DNA from: JASLDZ01 sp964242625
GTDB lineage: Bacteria; Pseudomonadota; Alphaproteobacteria; Caulobacterales; Caulobacteraceae
NCBI GenBank assembly: GCA_964242625.1
Contig: CAXTAO010000008.1
Location: 29,321-93,320 of the forward strand
Direction: 5' to 3'
DNA: 64,000 bases
Shown here: positions 44,310 through 52,545 of the stretch, piece after piece
Numbering within the stretch: position 1 is the first letter of the stretch
How the letters are laid out: the number at the start of each line of letters is the position of its first letter
Notes under the pieces: generated by a model
What the model saw: the letters and a program-made list of their open reading frames with translations, nothing else
Databases searched by the model: none
Told to the model about the DNA's origin: nothing
Position numbers and translations under genes: made by a program

Positions 44310-45298
44310 CAGCCGGTCAGACCGCGCGCCGCCTCGTCCGCCGCCGCCCCGGCCGCCGCCGGCTCCGGTTCGCCTTTTGCTCCGCCAGATCCTCCCGCGG
44401 ACGGCGGCGCAAAGGCGCGGAACCCCACCGGCAGATAACGGAAGATCGCCTCCGCGGGGAGGCGATGAGGCTCGCCGTCCAGCACGAGCGGGATGCGCCC
44501 GTGCGCCCAGGCGCGGCCCTCGCGACAGGTGCGCACGGTGACGGACGGATCGGCGCGCCAGTCGACCCCGGGCAGGAGCGTGCGCGCGCCCAGGCGGAAG
44601 GCGTCGGCCGCCCCGCGCGGGTCGAGCGCGCTGGCCTCCAGCGCGTCGGCCGCCGCCGCGCCCTGCGCCACGAGCGGGCACATCAACGTCAACGCCTCGG
44701 CGTGCTCGCGTGCCGCCCCATCGAGCGAGAAGCGCAGCCGGCCCCCAAAGGCGCGGCGCAGCGCGCGCTCGGCCCGGAGCCAGGCGAGGCGCAGCTTGCC
44801 GTGCCGCAGCGCCTCGCGCGCTGAAGCCCACAATGCCGGCGATCCCAGGATCGCGGCGACGTAGAACGGCCGCCCGCCCACCTCGCCACCGGGCACGGGG
44901 CGGATCACGCCGACCTCCAGCGTCTCCTCCAGCGCCGCGCGCCAAGGCTTGGCGCCGTAGAGCGCGTGGGGGAGCATGTTCATGGTGCCGCCCGCCAGGG
45001 GCGCGACCAGCGGCCCGGCGGCCCCGCACACTTCGCCGGCGAAGCGCGCCGTGCCGTCGCCCGCCAGCACGACGAGGAGGTCGGGGCCCGCGTCGGCGGC
45101 CCGGCGCACCGCCTCCTCCACCCCGGCGGGGTCGACCGCGGCGACCTCCACGTCGCCCGCGCAGTCGTTGAGGAGGCGGCTCAGCACCTCCTCCGCGTCA
45201 CGGCCCACGCTGCCGGAAGCGCGGTTGATCACCGCGCGCACCCGGGAGAGTCGCGGCCGCTCGCCTTCCTGTCCCACGGACTGTGGCGTTTCGGCCAT
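44309..45298 (-). CDS. Diacylglycerol kinase catalytic-domain (DAGK/YegS-like) protein
   Basis: This 329-residue protein has an N-terminal DAGK nucleotide-binding domain with RAVINRASGSVGR, LVVLAGDGTARFAGE and PLAGGTMNMLPHAL. A C-terminal beta-sandwich domain follows. The glycine-rich loop reads AGDGT where the family has GGDGT. The last 35 residues are low-complexity. It probably phosphorylates a lipid such as diacylglycerol. ATG 45298 or 45319 may be the start. It is coupled to the metallophosphoesterase, suggesting kinase/phosphatase pairing in lipid turnover. Confidence 0.83.
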   Translation of the reverse strand: MAETPQSVGQEGERPRLSRVRAVINRASGSVGRDAEEVLSRLLNDCAGDVEVAAVDPAGVEEAVRRAADAGPDLLVVLAGDGTARFAGEVCGAAGPLVAPLAGGTMNMLPHALYGAKPWRAALEETLEVGVIRPVPGGEVGGRPFYVAAILGSPALWASAREALRHGKLRLAWLRAERALRRAFGGRLRFSLDGAAREHAEALTLMCPLVAQGAAAADALEASALDPRGAADAFRLGARTLLPGVDWRADPSVTVRTCREGRAWAHGRIPLVLDGEPHRLPAEAIFRYLPVGFRAFAPPSAGGSGGAKGEPEPAAAGAAADEAARGLTG

Positions 45299-45429
45299 GG
45301 GCGCCCAACGACCGCCCAAGGCTCAGGTTCCTCAGGCTTCCGCCCCCGGCGTCCATGCGCCATGAGCGCCGTTCACTTGAGACGGAGGCGCCACTCGGAG
45401 GCGCCCGAAGAAGCTCCAGGGAGCTCCCG

Positions 45430-46719
45430 ATGCGTTCACCCCTCCTCCTCGGCGTCGCCGCAAGCGTCCTCCTCGCCGCGGCTCCCGCCCTCGCGGGCGG
45501 CTTCTACCTGCAGGAGCAGTCGGTGAAGGGGTTGGGCCGCGCCTACTCGGGCGAGGCCTCCGACACCGGGGCCGAGTCGCTGTGGTGGAACCCCGCGGCC
45601 ATCGCCCAGGTGGACGGGGTGGAGATCGTCAACGGCGCCCACGCCATCCTGACCAGCGTCAAGTCGACGGACGACGGCTCCACGATTTCCCGCCCGGGCC
45701 AGGCGCCGGCGGGCGTCGGCGGCGATCCGCGCATCTCCAACCCGGTGCTCTTCGGCGTGGTGCCCAACGGCGACGTGGCCTGGCGCATCAACGACCACCT
45801 GAGCGTGGGCCTGGCGATCTCCTCGCCGTTCAACTTCATCACCAAGAACCCGGACTCGAGCTGGGCGCGCTACGAGGGCGAGAAGTCGCTGCTCTTCAAC
45901 CTCGACATCCAGCCCACGATCGCGGTGCACGTGAACCGCTTCATCGACCTGGGCGCGGGCTTCGACGCCCAGTACACCGCGGCCACGCTCTCCAACGCCC
46001 TGCCCAACCTGTCCCCGCTCCTGCCGGATGGCCAGCAGGTGCTCACCGGCGACGGGTGGGATTATGGCTTCATCGTGGGGGCCCAGCTGCACCCAACCGA
46101 CCGGCTGACCTTCGGCCTGTCGTACCGCTCGGGCATCAAGCACGACCTCGACGGCACGATCCAGGTCAGCGCCCTGCAGGGCACGGGCGCCGACATCGCC
46201 ATCAACAGCAAGGCCTCCGCCTCCTTCCGCACGCCGTGGATCGCCACGATCGGCGGCCGCTGGCGCGCCACCGACCGGCTGGCGGTCAGCGCCCAGGTGC
46301 AGCATTTCGGCTGGAGCGACTTCGACACCATCAACGTGGGCTACGGCACGGTCTCCACCGTCGTGCCGCAGAGCTACCGCGACACCACGAGCGTGGGCGT
46401 GGGCGCCGACTTCGACGTCACGCGCCGGTGGACGGTGCGCGCGGGCGTGCAGTACGACCCGACCCCCACCCCCGACGTCGGCCGCAGCGTCCGCGTCCCC
46501 GACTCCGACCGCTTCCTGTTCACCGCGGGCACGACGGTGCGGCCGAGCGCCCACCTCGCGCTCGACCTGTCGGCCGGCTACATCGACTTCGAGGGCGCGC
46601 ACGTGAACAGCCGCGCCGACGCCTTCGCGGGCACGCTGGCCTATACGCCGGTGAACATGCAGGGCGACGTGTCGGGCGAGGGCGTGGTGCTCTCGGCGGG
46701 GGCGCGGCTCAGCTTCTGA
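45430..46719 (+). CDS. FadL/OmpP1-family outer membrane fatty-acid channel
   Basis: The product is 429 residues. The signal peptide MRSPLLLGVAASVLLAAAPA ends ALA and is followed at once by the family motif GGFYLQEQSVKGLGRAYSGE, then ESLWWNPAAIA. The remainder is an even pattern of amphipathic strands ending in the C-terminal sequence VLSAGARLSF, suited to a 14-stranded barrel. It is predicted to import long-chain fatty acids or other hydrophobic compounds. The N-terminal hatch residues are present. ATG 45430 follows GGAGCTCCC. Confidence 0.93.
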   Translation: MRSPLLLGVAASVLLAAAPALAGGFYLQEQSVKGLGRAYSGEASDTGAESLWWNPAAIAQVDGVEIVNGAHAILTSVKSTDDGSTISRPGQAPAGVGGDPRISNPVLFGVVPNGDVAWRINDHLSVGLAISSPFNFITKNPDSSWARYEGEKSLLFNLDIQPTIAVHVNRFIDLGAGFDAQYTAATLSNALPNLSPLLPDGQQVLTGDGWDYGFIVGAQLHPTDRLTFGLSYRSGIKHDLDGTIQVSALQGTGADIAINSKASASFRTPWIATIGGRWRATDRLAVSAQVQHFGWSDFDTINVGYGTVSTVVPQSYRDTTSVGVGADFDVTRRWTVRAGVQYDPTPTPDVGRSVRVPDSDRFLFTAGTTVRPSAHLALDLSAGYIDFEGAHVNSRADAFAGTLAYTPVNMQGDVSGEGVVLSAGARLSF

Positions 46720-46820
46720 CGAGGCGCGGGCGGGTCGCGCCGCGCCCTTGACGGCGTCCGCGGATGGGCGATCCATGGCCGCAGCCGTCGCGTAGGGGCG
46801 GCCGTGGGGTCGGAGCGGCG

Positions 46821-47084
46821 ATGCGGAGCTGGAAGCGGTTGGCGGCGGGCGGGCTCTTGGCGGGGCAGGCCGCCTGCGCCACGCCGCACATGCGCATGCC
46901 CGCCCTGCCGGCCTTCGACCAGGGGCCGGAGGCGGCCTACAACGGGGTGTGCCACGGCGCGGGCTGCAAGGCGGGCTACGACGCCGCGCACCACCAATAT
47001 TTCGACGAGCGGCGACGGCGCTACTACTACTTCGATCCGGTGAAGAAGCAGTACTTCTGGGCGAACGGGGAACCCAAGTCGTGA
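46821..47084 (+). CDS. Small Tyr/Phe-rich secreted or lipoprotein-like protein, unknown
   Basis: This 87-residue protein has an N-terminal basic-hydrophobic segment (RSWKRLAAGGLLAGQAACA) that looks like a signal peptide with an imperfect lipobox (QAAC). The mature part contains two further cysteines in YNGVCHGAGCKAGYD. It ends with an aromatic, charged stretch, RRRRYYYFDPVKKQYFWANG. I do not recognise a family. Its stop overlaps the GTG of the OmpA-like lipoprotein, so the two envelope proteins are coupled. Confidence 0.7.
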   Translation: MRSWKRLAAGGLLAGQAACATPHMRMPALPAFDQGPEAAYNGVCHGAGCKAGYDAAHHQYFDERRRRYYYFDPVKKQYFWANGEPKS

Positions 47085-47551
47085 TCCACACAGCCAGCGC
47101 ACGCTCGGCCGCCGCCCTGTCGCTCCTGGGCGCGACACTCGGCGCCTGCACGCAGATGGGCGCGCCGCCCGCGCCTCCGCCGGCGCTGGCGAGCGCGCCT
47201 GCGGGCCGGTGCGGCGATCTCGACTTCCCCGTCTACTTCACCGACGGCTCGGACCAGCTGACCCCGCCCGCCCAGGCGGTGCTGCGGAGCGCGGCGGGGC
47301 GGGTGCGCGGGTGCCGGATCCGCTCGGGCGAGATCGTCGGCCTGGCGTCGGCGGGCGGTCCCGCGGCGGGGGCCGACGCGCTGTCGCAGCGCCGCGCGGT
47401 GCGGGTGGCCGAAGCGTTGGCGTCGGCGGGCGTCCCCGGCCCCGCGCTCACCCTCAAGGCGGGAGGCGAGACGGGAGCGACGAGCCCCGGCGGCGACCTG
47501 GCCCCCATGCGGCACGCCGCCCAGGTGTTCCTGCACTTCGCCCACGGCTGA
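47081..47551 (+). CDS. OmpA-like domain lipoprotein with altered binding motif
   Basis: This 156-residue protein starts at GTG 47081. It has a lipobox LGAC (about residue 23), a Pro/Ala linker and a C-terminal OmpA-like domain with DFPVYFTDGSDQLTPPAQAVL and LSQRRAVRVAEALASAGV. Where OmpA domains carry the diaminopimelate-binding GHTD sequence, this one has GLASAGG, so the key Asp is missing, and the NRRV motif is reduced to PMRHAAQV. It may be an outer-membrane lipoprotein that no longer grips peptidoglycan in the standard way. Confidence 0.75.
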   Translation: MIHTASARSAAALSLLGATLGACTQMGAPPAPPPALASAPAGRCGDLDFPVYFTDGSDQLTPPAQAVLRSAAGRVRGCRIRSGEIVGLASAGGPAAGADALSQRRAVRVAEALASAGVPGPALTLKAGGETGATSPGGDLAPMRHAAQVFLHFAHG

Positions 47552-47592
47552 CGACGCTCGTGGCTGGTAGGACGGCAGCCACCGCCTTCGCC

Positions 47593-47618
47593 GGAACGGG
47601 GCTCTCGGCGCGGGCGTT
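47593..47618 (+). promoter_or_regulatory. EcfG-type promoter for the 117-residue membrane protein
   Basis: GGAAC, 17 nt, CGTT is an exact consensus match 49 nt upstream of GTG 47668. It lies immediately after the stop of the preceding lipoprotein gene. Confidence 0.75.
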
Positions 47619-47667
47619 GAGCTTCGCCGGCCGGCACTCGCGGCCTGTGCGCCGGAGAGCCCGCCCC

Positions 47668-48021
47668 GTGAGCGACCCCAATTCCACCTTCCGCACCGAC
47701 GAGACCGCCGCGCCGGGGGCGACCAACGCGGCGGGCGACGGCGTGCAGATCAGCGGCGCCCGGGCCGCCCAGGGTCGCACGGGCTCGCGCGCCTTTGTGA
47801 TCCTGATCGCCTCGCTCGTGCTGGTGGTGCTGGCCTTGTTCGGCATGTTCGCGCTGCACGCCCCCGGCCTGGCCAAGGGCGGCACGTCAGGCGGGCAGTC
47901 GGGGGCGAGCGCCCCCGCGGCCACCGTGTTCAACACGCCGCAGGTCGGGCCCAAGCAATCGCCGCCCAACACGCCCTCGACCGAGCCGGGCTCAGTGAAG
48001 CAGCCCGGCGTCAATCAGTAA
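47668..48021 (+). CDS. Small single-pass membrane protein, predicted general-stress protein
   Basis: This 117-residue protein starts at GTG 47668 with GGAGAG upstream. It has a hydrophilic N-terminal half (residues 1-40), one strong transmembrane helix (AFVILIASLVLVVLALFGMF) and a disordered Gly/Ser/Pro-rich C-terminal tail ending GSVKQPGVNQ. No family is recognised. The start codon and expression are supported by the exact EcfG promoter. The promoter is new evidence that this unknown is part of the stress regulon. Confidence 0.72.
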   Translation: MSDPNSTFRTDETAAPGATNAAGDGVQISGARAAQGRTGSRAFVILIASLVLVVLALFGMFALHAPGLAKGGTSGGQSGASAPAATVFNTPQVGPKQSPPNTPSTEPGSVKQPGVNQ

Positions 48022-48034
48022 CGTGCGCTGGGGG

Positions 48035-48056
48035 GGGGGCGGGTCGTCCCGCCCCC
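48035..48056. terminator. GC hairpin between convergent genes
   Basis: GGGGGCGGG pairs with CCCGCCCCC across a TCGT tetraloop. It separates the membrane protein gene (+) from DUF1328 copy 2 (-). There is no T-tract, so termination efficiency is uncertain. Confidence 0.6.
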
Positions 48057-48062
48057 GCGCGC

Positions 48063-48236
48063 TTAGACGACCGATTGGCCCCGCACCGCGCGCATGACGA
48101 AGCCCAGCACGAGGAGCGCGAGGAAGACCACGAACAGCACCTTGGCGATCAGGGCGGCCACGCCTGCCAGGGCGGAGAACCCCAGATAGAAGGCGACCAC
48201 CGCCAGGATCGCGAACACGATAGCCCAACCGAGCAT
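48063..48236 (-). CDS. DUF1328 small membrane protein (copy 2)
   Basis: This 57-residue two-helix protein (LGWAIVFAILAVVAFYLGF, then a second helix through VLFVVFLALLVLG) ends in RAVRGQSVV. It is a clear paralogue of the protein at 4209-4379. AGGAGG sits 6 nt before the ATG. The EcfG promoter at 48263-48288 drives it. It is divergent from the DUF4142 gene, which has its own candidate EcfG promoter. Confidence 0.9.
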   Translation of the reverse strand: MLGWAIVFAILAVVAFYLGFSALAGVAALIAKVLFVVFLALLVLGFVMRAVRGQSVV

Positions 48237-48262
48237 GACGACCTCCTGAAGATTTGCAGGCC

Positions 48263-48288
48263 AACGCTCCGCTTAACAGCCACGTTCC
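48263..48288 (-). promoter_or_regulatory. EcfG-type promoter for DUF1328 copy 2
   Basis: The minus strand reads GGAAC, 17 nt, CGTT, 27 nt before the start codon at 48236. It is an exact consensus match. Confidence 0.8.
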
Positions 48289-48304
48289 GGCGCGCGAGAG
48301 GCGG

Positions 48305-48329
48305 GGAACGGCCGCCGGTGCGGAGGGTT
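48305..48329 (+). promoter_or_regulatory. Probable EcfG-type promoter for the DUF4142 gene
   Basis: GGAAC, 16 nt, GGTT retains the core GTT but has G in place of the first C of the -10. It lies 52 nt upstream of ATG 48381 and back-to-back with the DUF1328 promoter. Confidence 0.55.
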
Positions 48330-48380
48330 TGGTCGGCGGGGCGTCAAGACCCCGCCCTCCAATCCTGGGAGTTCCGCTCG

Positions 48381-48881
48381 ATGAAGCCCGTCCTCGCCGC
48401 CGGCGTCGCCGCCCTGGCGGTCGCCGCCGCCCTGCCCGCCTTCGCCCAGCCCGCGCCGGACTACGTCCGCATGGCAGGCGCCTCCGATAAATTCGAGATC
48501 ACCGAGGCGCAGCTGGCCGAGCAGCGCTCGCGTAACCCGCAGGTGCTGCACGCCGCGCGCATGATGGTGCGCGACCACACGAAGTCGACGGCCATGATCA
48601 AGGCCGCGGTGCGCCACGGCATGGGCCACAACCCGCCGCCGCCCATGCTGACCTCCGACCAGCGGAGCATGGTCGCCGACCTGCGCCACGCGCGCGGCCG
48701 CGAGTTCGACCGCACCTATGTCGACCAGCAGCTGCAGTCGCATCAGCAGGCGCTCGACCTGCACCGCGGCTACGCCGACCACGGCGACGCCCCCGAGCTT
48801 CGCCGCACCGCCGGCGAGATCGTGCCCGTGGTGCAGCAGCATCTCGACATATTCCACGACCTCCAGTCGCACATGCGCTGA
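48381..48881 (+). CDS. DUF4142 periplasmic protein
   Basis: The product is 166 residues. A signal peptide (MKPVLAAGVAALAVAAALPA, cleavage after AFA) precedes an all-helical ferritin-like bundle. Characteristic sequences are FEITEAQLAEQRSRNPQV, ARMMVRDHTKSTAMIKAA and FDRTYVDQQLQSHQQALDLH. DUF4142 proteins are periplasmic or outer-membrane-associated and often stress-induced; no activity is established. Divergent promoters with DUF1328 copy 2 support co-regulation by the general stress sigma factor. Confidence 0.88.
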   Translation: MKPVLAAGVAALAVAAALPAFAQPAPDYVRMAGASDKFEITEAQLAEQRSRNPQVLHAARMMVRDHTKSTAMIKAAVRHGMGHNPPPPMLTSDQRSMVADLRHARGREFDRTYVDQQLQSHQQALDLHRGYADHGDAPELRRTAGEIVPVVQQHLDIFHDLQSHMR

Positions 48882-48925
48882 GGACGGATGGGGAAGCGGC
48901 GTCCGTCGCCTCCCCGTACCGACAC

Positions 48926-49564
48926 ATGGCGGTCGTCCTCCACGGCTACTGGCGCTCGGGCTCGAGTTGGCGCGTGCGCATCGCACTCGCCTGGAAGGGC
49001 GTGGCCTTCGAAACCGCGCCCGTGGACATACTCGCGGGCGAGCAGGACGGGGCGGTCTACCGCGCGCTTAACCCCGAAGCACGCGTGCCGACGCTCGAGA
49101 TCAACGGACTGCGGCTCGTGCAGGCCCCGGCGATACTGGAGTTCCTGGAGGAGACGCAGCCGCTCGCGCCGCTCCTCCCCGCCGATCCCGCCGGACGCGC
49201 TCGCGTCCGCGCGCTCTCGGCGCTGGTGGCGACCGACATGGCGCCCCTGCAGAACCTCAGCACGGGCCGTCGCCTGCGCGAGCAGTTCGGGGCCGACGAC
49301 GCGGCGGTGGTCGCCTGGAACCACCACTTCATCGCGCGCGGCGCGGCCGAGCTGGAGCGCCAGGCGGAGCTGGGCGGCGGGCGCTTCCTCCACGGCGACG
49401 TCTTCACCCTCGCCGACGTGCACCTCGTCACCCAGATGATCGCCGTGCGCCGCTTCGGGGTGGATGCGAGCCCGCGCCTGCGCGAGATCGAGGCGCGCTG
49501 CCTGGAGCTCTCCGCCGTGTTGGACACCCGGCCCGAGGCCCAGCCCGACGCGCCGGCCGCCTGA
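48926..49564 (+). CDS. maiA: Maleylacetoacetate isomerase (zeta-class glutathione transferase)
   Basis: This 212-residue enzyme isomerises maleylacetoacetate to fumarylacetoacetate in tyrosine/phenylalanine catabolism, using glutathione. The catalytic SSxxWRVRIAL motif appears as WRSGSSWRVRIALAWKG, and the glutathione site includes NPEARVPTLEINGLRLVQ. No other homogentisate-pathway gene is in the window. Single gene, 44 nt after the DUF4142 stop. Confidence 0.92.
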   Translation: MAVVLHGYWRSGSSWRVRIALAWKGVAFETAPVDILAGEQDGAVYRALNPEARVPTLEINGLRLVQAPAILEFLEETQPLAPLLPADPAGRARVRALSALVATDMAPLQNLSTGRRLREQFGADDAAVVAWNHHFIARGAAELERQAELGGGRFLHGDVFTLADVHLVTQMIAVRRFGVDASPRLREIEARCLELSAVLDTRPEAQPDAPAA

Positions 49565-49622
49565 CGCTCGCGGAACTGCGGCCGAGCTTCGCCGATTGTG
49601 TCGGGGTTCAGGGAGCCAGGCC

Positions 49623-50078
49623 ATGAAGATGATCGGATTGGTCGCAGCAGCGGCGGGGGGCTGGATGGCGCTGGCCGCCGGCGCGTCCGCCCAGGTGCAG
49701 GTCACCAACGCGGACGGGAGCACCGTCCGCCTCGGCCCCGGCGGGGTGGACGTCCACGAGGCCAGCGGCCGGGTCGTCACGGTCCGCCACAGCTCCGTCA
49801 CCACCACCCGGCCGGGCGCGCGCGGGGCGGGGAGCGCGAGCTGTCCGGACGGTCGTCTGGAGGTTTCGGGAACGCGCGCTGACCTGCGCGTCGCCGGTCC
49901 CTGCCGCGAGGTCGCGATCAGCGGCTCGCGCAACACGGTGCGCGTGCGGCTCGCCCCGGGTGCGCGGGTCGAGCTCAGCGGCACGGGCAACACCTTGGTC
50001 TGGACCTTGGCCGACCCCAAGGGCGCGCCGCCTCACATCCAGAACGCCGGCACGGGCAACCAGGACCGCCGCGGCTAG
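49623..50078 (+). CDS. DUF3060-like secreted protein
   Basis: This 151-residue protein has a signal peptide ending ASAQ (cleavage about residue 23), a first half rich in Thr/Val, and a second half of short strand repeats such as LRVAGPCREVAISGSRNTV and VELSGTGNTLVW. That pattern is typical of DUF3060, a short right-handed beta-helix-like domain of unknown function. It is convergent with divL, 16 nt away. Confidence 0.75.
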   Translation: MKMIGLVAAAAGGWMALAAGASAQVQVTNADGSTVRLGPGGVDVHEASGRVVTVRHSSVTTTRPGARGAGSASCPDGRLEVSGTRADLRVAGPCREVAISGSRNTVRVRLAPGARVELSGTGNTLVWTLADPKGAPPHIQNAGTGNQDRRG

Positions 50079-50094
50079 TGCGGGACGCGCTGAC

Positions 50095-52428
50095 CTAGAG
50101 CGCGAGCTCGGGGGCGGCGGCGCCGGCGTAGGCGGTCTCGGGCAGGTGGCAGGTGAAGGTGGCGCCCGCGCCCGGCTCGCTCTCCAACGCCACCCAGCCG
50201 CCATGCAGTTCGGTCAGCGCCTTGACAAGCGCCAGCGCCAGGCCCGGGCCGCCGCGGTCGCGGCCGACGAAGCGGTCGAAGATGTGCGCCTGCACGTGGA
50301 AGGGAATGCCGCGCCCGGTGTCGCGCACGCGCACCTGCACCTCCCCGAAGGCCCGCCGCGCGTCGAGCCGCACCTCGCCGTCGCGGGGCGTGGTGCGCAG
50401 AGCGTTGGCGACGAGGTGGTCGAGCACCTGGGCGAGCCGTTTGGCGTCGGCGCGGATCACGCCGGGATCGGGCTCTGTCTCGACGATCAGCCGCACGCCT
50501 CCCGCCTCCGCCACGCGCTCGTTGCGGTCGGCCGCGTCGTGCAGCAGGCGCGCCACGCTGACGTCGCCGAGCGACAGCGCCATCTCCCCCGCGTCGATCT
50601 GCGCCATGTCGAGCACGTCGTCGATCGAGCGCGCGAGCTGGGCGGCGGCCTGGCGCACGGCACCCACGTGGCCGCGGGAACGCTCGGGCATGGCGTCGCC
50701 CAGGTGGTCGAGGAGTTCCGAGTAGCCGATGATGGTCGTCAGCGGCGTGCGCAGCTCGTAGGAGACGTTGCCGACGAAGTCGCGCTTCAGCCGGGTCGCC
50801 TCGGCCAGCGCCTGCTCGCGGTCGACCACCGCCTGCTCGAGCTCGCGGGTGGCGGTCACGTCGTCGAAAGCGATCAGCGTGGCGCCGTCGGGTAGGGGCC
50901 GCGTCTGGAACACCACGGTGCGCCGGTCGGAGGTGCGGATCTCGCCGGCGACGGGCGCGCGCGCCTGCGGGTCGGGGTCGGCCACCCGCGCCTTGAGCTC
51001 GCGCCAGAAGCCGCGGTCGTGCACCAAGGGCAGGCAGAGCTCGACCACCCCGTCGAAGTCGACCGCCTCGGCCAGCGCCTGGGGGGTGATCGACCAGAAG
51101 CGCTCAAACGCCTCGTTGTGCAGGCGCAGCCGACCGTCGGAGCCGAACACCGCCACCGCGTCGTTGAGCTTGTCGAGCGTGGCCTGCTGCACGAGCACGA
51201 GCGCGTTGTACTGGGCGCGCAGGCGCAGCTCGCCGGTGATGTCGCTGAACAGAAGCAGGAGCCCGCCAAACGGGTGGGTCTGGCGCACCACGCGCAGGGT
51301 ACGGCCGTCCGGCAGGCTCCACAGCTCGTCGGGCGCGGGCTCCAGCGCCTCGTAGAAGCCCAGCTCGCGTTCACGCCAGCCGCGGTAGTCGGCGCTCTCC
51401 GGCAGGCGGCGGCGCTGGCGCAGGCGGTCCAAGACCTCGCCGTGGCTGGGGCTCTCGGCCAGCCAAGCGGGCTCCAGCTGCCACAGCTCGGCGAAGGCGG
51501 TGTTGTGAAAGGCGAGGCGCCGGTCGGGCGCGAAGATCGCCACCGCGTCGGCGAGCCGGTTCAGCGTCTCGTCGTGGGAGGCGACGTGCTTGCGCAACGC
51601 CTCGCGCGTGTCCTCCGCCTCCGTGACGTCGAGTGCTATGGCCCCCGCGCCGCCGCCCTCCAGCGGCTGGGCCACGACCTGGTAGGCGCGGCGACGGCCG
51701 CCCACCGCCGCCCAGCGCAGGCCCTCGCGCCGTGCACCCGCGCTCGCGGCCTCCTCCGCCACCCCTTGCAGGCCCCGGTCGTAGACCCGACCGTCGGCGA
51801 GCGCCGCCTCGACCGAGGGCGCGTCCGCGCCGGCGAGCCAGGCGCGGTTGGCCCAGAGGAGCCGGCCGCGCCCGTCGACGAGCCAGGCGGGCTGGTCCTG
51901 GGCGTCTAGGAAGGCGGCCAGCCGCGCGGCGCTGGGCAGGCCCTCGCCCGCGTGCACCGACAGCCGCAGCCAGGCGAAGGCGCCCGACGCGCGCCCCTCG
52001 ACCGCCACCACCGCCCCGGCGGCGGCGGCGCCTGCCGCCCCGTCCGCCGCCTCGAAGTCGCAGGGCTCGCCGCGCGCGAGGAGAGCTTCGAGCCGGCGCG
52101 CGTGGTCGGGATCGGAGCGGCGCAGCGCGTCCACCACCGCCACAGCCTCGGCCCCGGGCTCGAGCCCCAGCGCCCGGGCGCAGGCCCTCAGGCTCTCCCC
52201 GCCGGAGACGAGACGCGGGCCGGCGGCTTCCAGCACGAGGACGGCGCTGTCGAAGGCCTCCACCGAGGCGTCGCCGCCCTGGGCGCGTCCGCCCTCGGCC
52301 CGGAGCGCGGCGGTGAGCTCGCCCACCCGCCGGTCGCACGCGCGGCGCTGGGCCAGCGCCCACAGCCCCGCCGCGAGCGCGAGGCTCACGGCGCCCGCGT
52401 TGGCGACGACGGCGGGGTCCAGGGCCAT
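50095..52428 (-). CDS. divL: DivL-type cell-cycle pseudo-histidine-kinase
   Basis: This 777-residue protein has one N-terminal membrane helix (about residues 9-26) and several PAS-like domains (between about 150 and 520). The kinase core has a tyrosine, Tyr557, where the phospho-accepting histidine should be (FVGNVSYELRTPLTTI). The ATPase domain keeps DHLVANALRTTP, VRDTGRGIPF and GGPGLALALVKALTELHGG. This is the hallmark of Caulobacter DivL (Tyr550, 769 residues), which reads DivK phosphorylation and controls CckA, thereby CtrA activity and replication. Start ATG 52428 gives the expected length. Confidence 0.93.
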   Translation of the reverse strand: MALDPAVVANAGAVSLALAAGLWALAQRRACDRRVGELTAALRAEGGRAQGGDASVEAFDSAVLVLEAAGPRLVSGGESLRACARALGLEPGAEAVAVVDALRRSDPDHARRLEALLARGEPCDFEAADGAAGAAAAGAVVAVEGRASGAFAWLRLSVHAGEGLPSAARLAAFLDAQDQPAWLVDGRGRLLWANRAWLAGADAPSVEAALADGRVYDRGLQGVAEEAASAGARREGLRWAAVGGRRRAYQVVAQPLEGGGAGAIALDVTEAEDTREALRKHVASHDETLNRLADAVAIFAPDRRLAFHNTAFAELWQLEPAWLAESPSHGEVLDRLRQRRRLPESADYRGWRERELGFYEALEPAPDELWSLPDGRTLRVVRQTHPFGGLLLLFSDITGELRLRAQYNALVLVQQATLDKLNDAVAVFGSDGRLRLHNEAFERFWSITPQALAEAVDFDGVVELCLPLVHDRGFWRELKARVADPDPQARAPVAGEIRTSDRRTVVFQTRPLPDGATLIAFDDVTATRELEQAVVDREQALAEATRLKRDFVGNVSYELRTPLTTIIGYSELLDHLGDAMPERSRGHVGAVRQAAAQLARSIDDVLDMAQIDAGEMALSLGDVSVARLLHDAADRNERVAEAGGVRLIVETEPDPGVIRADAKRLAQVLDHLVANALRTTPRDGEVRLDARRAFGEVQVRVRDTGRGIPFHVQAHIFDRFVGRDRGGPGLALALVKALTELHGGWVALESEPGAGATFTCHLPETAYAGAAAPELAL

Positions 52429-52545
52429 GGAAGGGGCCTCGTGCGCGCGCCCCCCGGGGCTAGCGAATCAGCAGCATAGCCCAGTTGCAGCGCGCCCGCC
52501 CGGCGTGAATGCCTTGCCCGGCAAAGCGTTGACCCATGTGAACCG

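Noticed and set aside
49573..49600. GGAAC upstream of the DUF3060 gene as an EcfG promoter
   Set aside because: The -10 position reads CGAT/GATT rather than CGTT.
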